This document shows positions 32,437 to 36,034 of a stretch of DNA of 36,034 bases, piece after piece. A model generated the notes under the pieces. That model saw only the letters and a program-made list of their open reading frames with translations, was not told where the DNA came from and did no database searches. Source of the stretch: Candidatus Omnitrophota bacterium (GTDB taxonomy: Bacteria; Hinthialibacterota; Hinthialibacteria; Hinthialibacterales; Hinthialibacteraceae); assembly GCA_003598175.1 (NCBI GenBank), contig QZKN01000023.1, forward strand, positions 1 to 36,034, written 5' to 3'. Every line of letters begins with the position of its first letter. The stretch's first letter is position 1. Made by a program: the position numbers and the translations under genes.

Positions 32437-32775
32437 TTATGAGAAGCCCACATCCCTCGCGTCGACGCCCACGTTGACGCTTGTGCACATAAACGGGCAA
32501 AAAAACACCTTTGAAGATCCCATTACCTTATCCTGTATTTCCTCCTCGGAAATCTCAAGGCCGTATACTTTTACGAATTCATACAAACGCATCAGATTAT
32601 GGATTTTCACAAAAGCGATTTGATATTCCTCGATCATTGCTTTGAACGATTTTTCCACCGCTTGTTGAGCATGAAAACAAACGACATGAGTCAACTGTTT
32701 GTTTCGGAGCAGTTGCTTGCAGGCGTCCAGATCATCCTTGGCCCGAGCCAACCACTCGTTCGTGATCGGTTTCAT
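32437..32775 (-). CDS. HEPN-domain protein (putative toxin of MNT-HEPN module)
   Basis: 112 residues. EWLARAKDDLDACKQLLRNK, VCFHAQQAVEKSFKAMIEEY, VKIHNLMRLYEFVKVYG are the helices of the HEPN fold, with the FHAQQAVEKSFKA core. HEPN proteins are RNases or partners of MNT nucleotidyltransferases. The last ~35 residues (DKVMGSSKVFFCPFMCTSVN, VGVDARDVGFS) do not follow the usual helical C-terminus; the final VDARDVGF recalls the normal DARYP segment, so an internal rearrangement or small deletion is possible. ATG at 32775 has AAAGGA 10 bases upstream. It overlaps the MNT gene by 44 bases. Confidence 0.75.
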   Translation of the reverse strand: MKPITNEWLARAKDDLDACKQLLRNKQLTHVVCFHAQQAVEKSFKAMIEEYQIAFVKIHNLMRLYEFVKVYGLEISEEEIQDKVMGSSKVFFCPFMCTSVNVGVDARDVGFS

Positions 32776-33115
32776 ATAATACAATTCCTTTTTGTACGAT
32801 CTCTTGCGAGAACATACTGCCGAGGTCGATAAACTTTCGATACATGGCTTTCGTATGAACGATCAAATCGATGGAAATTTGTTTTTGCAGATCGCGGATA
32901 ACGCGAACCGTTTCCAAATATAGATCGCTTTTTTCGCGAAAGGTCTCCGGAATATCATCCCGATCAATAACCACCAGCAAATCGATATCGCTGGATGCAT
33001 CCGGATTTCCATATGCATGAGATCCGTACAAAATAATTTTATACGGATGGATTTGTTTTAACCGTTCGAGAATCAACGGAATATACGCCGATGGGGTTGA
33101 AAGCGTGGAACGCAT
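32732..33115 (-). CDS. MNT-type nucleotidyltransferase (antitoxin of MNT-HEPN module)
   Basis: 127 residues. The catalytic motif of minimal nucleotidyltransferases is complete: ILYGSHAYGNPDASSDIDLL (GSx10DxD), with a third acidic strand at ISIDLIVHTK. Known MNT antitoxins AMPylate or otherwise modify the HEPN toxin. GGAAGA lies 5 bases before the ATG. It is the first gene of the pair. The C-terminal part (LGSMFSQEIVQKGIVLYE) is the usual family ending, and further residues to GSGQG overlap the HEPN gene. Confidence 0.88.
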   Translation of the reverse strand: MRSTLSTPSAYIPLILERLKQIHPYKIILYGSHAYGNPDASSDIDLLVVIDRDDIPETFREKSDLYLETVRVIRDLQKQISIDLIVHTKAMYRKFIDLGSMFSQEIVQKGIVLYETDHERVVGSGQG

Positions 33116-33179
33116 GATTTTCTTCCCGATTCCATTGTTTGTCTGTGTCAGGATACCCAGGATTTAAGGATGAACAGGA

Positions 33180-33231
33180 TGTAACGCCGGCATGCTGTTG
33201 GCTTCATGCCGCCGAAACGGAGGCGTTGCTT
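33180..33231. repeat. Degenerate copy of the 8114 repeat
   Basis: TGTAACGCCGGCATGC and, after a spacer, ATGCCGCCGAAACGGAGGCG then TTGC follow the order of the perfect element at 8114-8169 (TGTAACGCCGCC...GATGCCGCCGAGACGGCGGCG). The left arm has decayed. Upstream CAGGATTTAAGGATGAACAG is another low-complexity intergenic phrase. Confidence 0.65.
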
Positions 33232-33295
33232 CATTCTAAATATACTATTCTTATAATTTAAACAATCCTTGTGCGTTCATGATACAAACCCACGG

Positions 33296-33498
33296 TTACA
33301 AGGTTTTAAGAATTCTCTGAAAAAAAGATTCTTTTACCAATCCTTTTTGCCAGCGGTTATGTCTTTTTACTGACTCTTCTCGCTTTTTCTTCGACAACGT
33401 CAAGAAACAATCCGTCTCGACCGGACCCAACTGATCCAATAATACCGATATTCCTTTTTTACGATTACATCACCCTCCGGATATTTTTCTGGTTTCAT
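33296..33498 (-). pseudogene. Frameshifted small antitoxin-like gene
   Basis: From an ATG with GAGGA 6 bases upstream the frame reads MKPEKYPEGDVIVKK and then goes out of register. One extra base in the A-run near codons 14-15 restores GISVLLDQLGPVETDCFLTL, SKKKREESVKRHNRWQKGLV then KESFFQRILKTL and a TAA at 33296. The KGISVLLDQLGPVETDCFL core matches small antitoxin-like proteins with a (G)xxxLxxxLGPVxxxxF signature. The length is one base short of 68 codons, as expected for a single deletion. No dedicated toxin is adjacent. Confidence 0.6.
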
Positions 33499-33518
33499 TT
33501 CAATTCCTCTTTCCGTTC

Positions 33519-33546
33519 AAGGTGGGCTCAAAGCGTAGTGTCATCC
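33519..33546. repeat. Half REP copy
   Basis: AAGGTGGGCTCAAAGCGTAG then TGTCATC keeps the left half of the island's GTGGGCTCAAAGCG element but not the AGCCCAC right half. It is the only copy seen outside 14682-19421. Confidence 0.55.
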
Positions 33547-33558
33547 GCTCATTCTCCC

Positions 33559-33756
33559 TCATAAATAAGATGATCCATCAGTTGAATAAGATCCGGTAAT
33601 GGATTTTTTTAACTTTTCTTGTCGTTGCAGTAGCGCCTCTGTTTGGATTCTCCAATATTCCAATTGTTCATCTCTTGTTTTTCCCTCTAATTTTGCTTGG
33701 ACCTGTTCCGCGCCTTGTTGTTTCATTTTTACGCAGTCAAACGTCTTGGTTTTCAT
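33559..33756 (-). CDS. Small partner (putative antitoxin) of second PIN gene
   Basis: 65 residues from ATG 33756: MKTKTFDCVKMKQQGAEQVQ, AKLEGKTRDEQLEYWRIQTE, ALLQRQEKLKKSITGSY and a short polar tail. GGAGGT lies 8 bases upstream. It is helical and charged, with TFDCVKMKQQGAEQVQAKLEGKT-type segments commonly seen next to PIN genes. It overlaps the PIN gene by 20 bases and follows it, as in the 18601-19255 module. Confidence 0.75.
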   Translation of the reverse strand: MKTKTFDCVKMKQQGAEQVQAKLEGKTRDEQLEYWRIQTEALLQRQEKLKKSITGSYSTDGSSYL

Positions 33757-34213
33757 CGCCAATCACCTCCAACGGTGAATAAATTGAAATCGCGTCGTAA
33801 CCGTTTAGCGTATTCACCGCATTGTAATACTGGATTTTCTGATAATGCACGATATGTTTAAAATTCCAACTTACGATCATTTTACATCCACTTATCGTGG
33901 CGACGGCAACATGCAAGGCATCGTTCATTCTTTTCGGAGATACAATCCCTGCATGCAAATAAGCTTGTTGAAGTTCGAACGCTTCAGGAGGAATTCCAAC
34001 CACTTCATAAAATTCTATCATTTCATCAAAAAACGAACGTACTTGCATCGGAGCGGGTTGTAATTCCTCTTCAACCAATGCTGAAATGAGAAGATGAAAT
34101 TTCCCCATGCGGATTAGGTCAAAAAAAGTACGACTTGCTTGAGAAAACTCGTCATCAAATACTCCTCCAAATACTGAAGTTTCCACATATACTCGAATGG
34201 CTCTCTGTTCCAT
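33737..34213 (-). CDS. PIN-domain toxin-like protein
   Basis: 158 residues. IRVYVETSVFGGVFDDEFSQ is the first PIN strand with Glu in place of the usual first Asp (VYVETS); LLISALVEEELQPAP gives the second acidic site; PKRMNDALHVAVATISGCKM then IVSWNFKHIVHYQKI gives the third and the WNFKH ending. It is the same size and architecture as the protein at 18601-19092. GGAG is 4 bases before the ATG. Likely an RNase toxin regulated by the small gene that overlaps its 3' end. The frame is intact. Confidence 0.85.
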   Translation of the reverse strand: MEQRAIRVYVETSVFGGVFDDEFSQASRTFFDLIRMGKFHLLISALVEEELQPAPMQVRSFFDEMIEFYEVVGIPPEAFELQQAYLHAGIVSPKRMNDALHVAVATISGCKMIVSWNFKHIVHYQKIQYYNAVNTLNGYDAISIYSPLEVIGDENQDV

Positions 34214-34327
34214 TTTTCTCCGGCGCCTTCAACGTTCTGTGGATGGGGTAGCCGTTAGGAATAATCCATCGTTGTTACAAAAAATCATCCTGGATATCCT
34301 TCCATCCTGCCCATCCCGATTCAGACT

Positions 34328-34429
34328 TCATTCTTCCATCCAAAACTTCATCTCATCCAACCCGCCATATTGTACCACAACGATCGGCTGGATCTCCTTT
34401 TTTTCGCTCGTAATATTCCCCCAAAAAAT
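34328..34429 (-). pseudogene. Relic of the shared secreted-protein C-terminal domain
   Basis: A 33-codon minus-strand frame reads IFWGNITSEKKEIQPIVVVQ then YGGLDEMKFWMEE and TGA. It aligns with the ends of the two large secreted proteins: GNFESIAPGFPPVLVIQYGG (FG-GAP protein) and GNFEVPNKQISPIGVVQLGG (protein at the right edge). It lacks any start and sits 33 bases past the stop of the latter gene. It is probably the 3' remnant of a third family member, or the original end of the adjacent gene displaced by the FGE-like domain. Confidence 0.55.
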
Positions 34430-34461
34430 TTAACCCTTTTCCTGCTCCAGGTTTTCAAGCG

Positions 34462-34600
34462 TCAAGGGTACGACCTCCGGAGGCGGAAGCCCAAGGCGTC
34501 GTGGACGCTGCCGGGCGAGGGGCCGCCGCGAATCGCCGACCGGCAGCCCCTGGCGAAGCTGAACCAGTCGCCGCCCCGAACGACACGGTACGAGCCTCCT
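34462..34600 (-). other. Candidate DGR variable region at the 3' end of the CLec gene
   Basis: The last ~46 codons encode RVVRGGDWFSFARGCRSAIR then GGPSPGSVHDALGFRL. Positions that are Asn in the undiversified pattern (GGNWNNNARNCRSANRNNNSPGN) carry GAC, TTC, AGC, TTC, GGC, ATT, GGC, GGC, CCC, AGC, CAC, GAC and GCC, every one reachable from AAC or AAT by changing only A. G+C is 47 of 60 bases at 34501-34560 against 24 of 60 at 34681-34740. This is what adenine-directed mutagenesis by a diversity-generating retroelement leaves. No template repeat or reverse transcriptase is in the window. Confidence 0.6.
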
Positions 34601-36034
34601 GTTGGGCCCGTCGGATCTGTCTGCGCATTGCTCGAATAACTTCCAAACCAATCCCCACACCACTCCCATACATTCCCACTCATATCATACAATCCAAAAT
34701 TATTCGGCAACTTCAAGCCCACTTCTTTGGTACCAGATGGGCTATTGTTGCCATCATACCATGCATACTGCCCGATCTGGCTGTCATTCGGATCATCCCC
34801 CCAATAAAACCGCGTTGTCGTCCCTGCACGGCACGCATACTCCCACTCCGCTTCACTCGGTAAACTAAACGTCTCCAATCCCATCCCATTCAATTTCGTT
34901 ATAAACGTCTGGCAATCATTCCAACTCACATAATACACCGGATTATTATTCCCCACTCCATACGATCTCGAAGGATTACTCCCCATCACAGCCTCCCATT
35001 GCGCCTGCGTCACCTCATACTTCCCCATATAAAACGGTTTGCTAATGGTCACTTGATGCTGCGGCTCTTCATATAAATATCTATCCTGCTCATTATCCGG
35101 CGACCCCATTGTAAACGTCCCTGCTGGAATCAATACCATTTCCAACGACTTTGCGCCTTGCGGAAGGCCGGGAATATCGATAGTAATAGTTGATAATGGT
35201 GCGGGCGTCGGTGTAGATGTTGGCGTAGAGGTCGGTGTTGCCGTGGGAGTCGGTGGAACCGGCGTAGGCGTCGGAACGATATTCGTAAACAATTCCAGAT
35301 TATCGATCACCACACTCGCGGAAACGTCCGGGCCGCCCAGCTGCACTACGCCGATCGGCGAAATTTGTTTATTGGGAACTTCAAAATTTCCTCCGAACAT
35401 AATCCGTTTGAATTCGTAGGTGGGAATGTATTCCACGTGCAGAAAATATCCCAGCGATTGTTCCCCATCCGTCACGACGTAGGCGAACATACCACTGTCG
35501 CCGTATTCCCGTTTTACGTCGACGCCGCCGAATACCATCGCGGGCAACTCCGCATTGTCGGAATAAAGGGCGACGTGCGCGGCCAGCTGGTGTGGGGATA
35601 ACTGGAGTTTGACTCCCTGTTGATTCTTGCCCGTGGTCAACGAGACAATGCCGGGAATATTTCCGCCCGGAAGGAAGGAATTCGGATTGAGTCCGATCAG
35701 CATCCAATTCACGTTGTTGAAGGTGTTGTCGCCGATCATGTCGATGGGGGCGATTTCGGGCATGGTATAGGGTTCGACCTGCAATGTGTCGATGTAGACG
35801 ATCTTGACGCCCGACGGGGTGTAAGCGGGTACGGCGACCTGCAGGGCGGGGATGATTTCGGCTGTCGGGGATTGATAGACATATTCGATTTTCCCCCACC
35901 GGTTGACGGGAATCTCGCTTCGCGTGGGATTCGCGTATCCCAAACTGCCGTCGATGGGGAACGCGAGAGCCACCAGACCGAGTTCGACGTCGGCGCTGTT
36001 GGAACGGACGTACACGCTCAATTTGACAAATTCG
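34462..36034 (-). CDS. Secreted protein with C-type-lectin-like FGE-sulfatase domain (5' end missing)
   Basis: Partial: the frame runs off the right edge (EFVKLSVYVRSNSADVELGL is the first visible part). The first ~245 residues form a domain shared with the FG-GAP protein (PIDGSLGYANPTRSEIPVNR, NPNSFLPGGNIPGIVSLTTG). A Pro/Thr linker follows (~250-285), then a complete FGE-sulfatase/CLec domain: MVLIPAGTFTMGSPDNEQDR, YEVTQAQWEAVMGSNPSRSY, LPSEAEWEYACRAGTTTRFY, LYDMSGNVWEWCGDWFGS, GFRLRRSYP. The two Cys expected in true formylglycine-generating enzymes (GGSWxC...YC) are not both present (GGDWFSFARGCR), so a binding role is more likely than catalysis. Base composition changes sharply at the 3' end. 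Confidence 0.9.
   Translation of the reverse strand, partial: EFVKLSVYVRSNSADVELGLVALAFPIDGSLGYANPTRSEIPVNRWGKIEYVYQSPTAEIIPALQVAVPAYTPSGVKIVYIDTLQVEPYTMPEIAPIDMIGDNTFNNVNWMLIGLNPNSFLPGGNIPGIVSLTTGKNQQGVKLQLSPHQLAAHVALYSDNAELPAMVFGGVDVKREYGDSGMFAYVVTDGEQSLGYFLHVEYIPTYEFKRIMFGGNFEVPNKQISPIGVVQLGGPDVSASVVIDNLELFTNIVPTPTPVPPTPTATPTSTPTSTPTPAPLSTITIDIPGLPQGAKSLEMVLIPAGTFTMGSPDNEQDRYLYEEPQHQVTISKPFYMGKYEVTQAQWEAVMGSNPSRSYGVGNNNPVYYVSWNDCQTFITKLNGMGLETFSLPSEAEWEYACRAGTTTRFYWGDDPNDSQIGQYAWYDGNNSPSGTKEVGLKLPNNFGLYDMSGNVWEWCGDWFGSYSSNAQTDPTGPTGGSYRVVRGGDWFSFARGCRSAIRGGPSPGSVHDALGFRLRRSYP

Noticed and set aside
34462..36034. Active formylglycine-generating enzyme
   Set aside because: The paired Cys motif needed for copper binding is not present (GGDWFSFARGCR has one Cys), and no sulfatase gene is in the window. 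A C-type-lectin-like binding domain is more likely.

Overview
The window looks like a chromosome segment of an uncultivated Gram-negative bacterium. The evidence is a TonB-dependent receptor, Tat and Sec signal peptides, a type II/IV prepilin, large secreted proteins with Thr-Pro linkers and FG-GAP repeats, heparinase-family enzymes, a Tat-exported Gfo/Idh/MocA oxidoreductase and many palindromic intergenic repeats. This mix is common in Sumerlaeota/Hydrogenedentota-like and PVC-type genomes. That placement is an impression from content; no marker gene here settles it. TGA, TAG and TAA are all used as normal stops.

Layout. 1-660: a vapBC toxin-antitoxin locus broken by two in-frame stops. 969-7703: a pentapeptide-repeat protein and a surface-glycan cluster of three glycosyltransferases, two of them fused to methyltransferase domains in opposite order. 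7728-11023: an unknown protein, CobA-HemD (sirohaem/tetrapyrrole synthesis) and a Tat-exported oxidoreductase that overlaps cobA-hemD by ATGA. 11389-14464: a frameshifted antitoxin relic, then a large secreted FG-GAP protein.

14465-19440 is an accessory island. It holds hicBA, a RelE-type pair, brnTA, a ParE-type pair, a PIN-domain pair, a truncated BlaI-type repressor with a GyrI-like protein, and a REP-associated tyrosine transposase (RAYT) among many copies of one palindromic repeat. Several toxins carry frameshifts or nonsense codons. A 79-bp direct repeat lies near each end of the island.

19571-21510 is a signalling operon (receiver, CheC-like phosphatase, PAS-GGDEF). 21564-23310 has a prepilin and a divergent sigma-70 factor. 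24027-31508 has two heparinase II/III-type secreted proteins on either side of a TonB-dependent receptor and a membrane protein, which suggests polysaccharide use. 31787-34213 has a tRNA-Arg(CCU) and another toxin-antitoxin cluster (MNT-HEPN, a frameshifted antitoxin-like gene, a second PIN pair).

34328-36034 carries the most interesting locus: the 3' part of a secreted protein that shares a roughly 230-residue domain with the FG-GAP protein and ends in a C-type-lectin-like (FGE-sulfatase family) domain. The last ~140 bp are abruptly GC-rich and show the codon pattern of a diversity-generating retroelement (DGR) variable region. No reverse transcriptase or template repeat is visible here, so the cassette driving it would have to lie elsewhere. 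A relic of a third copy of the shared domain sits just downstream.
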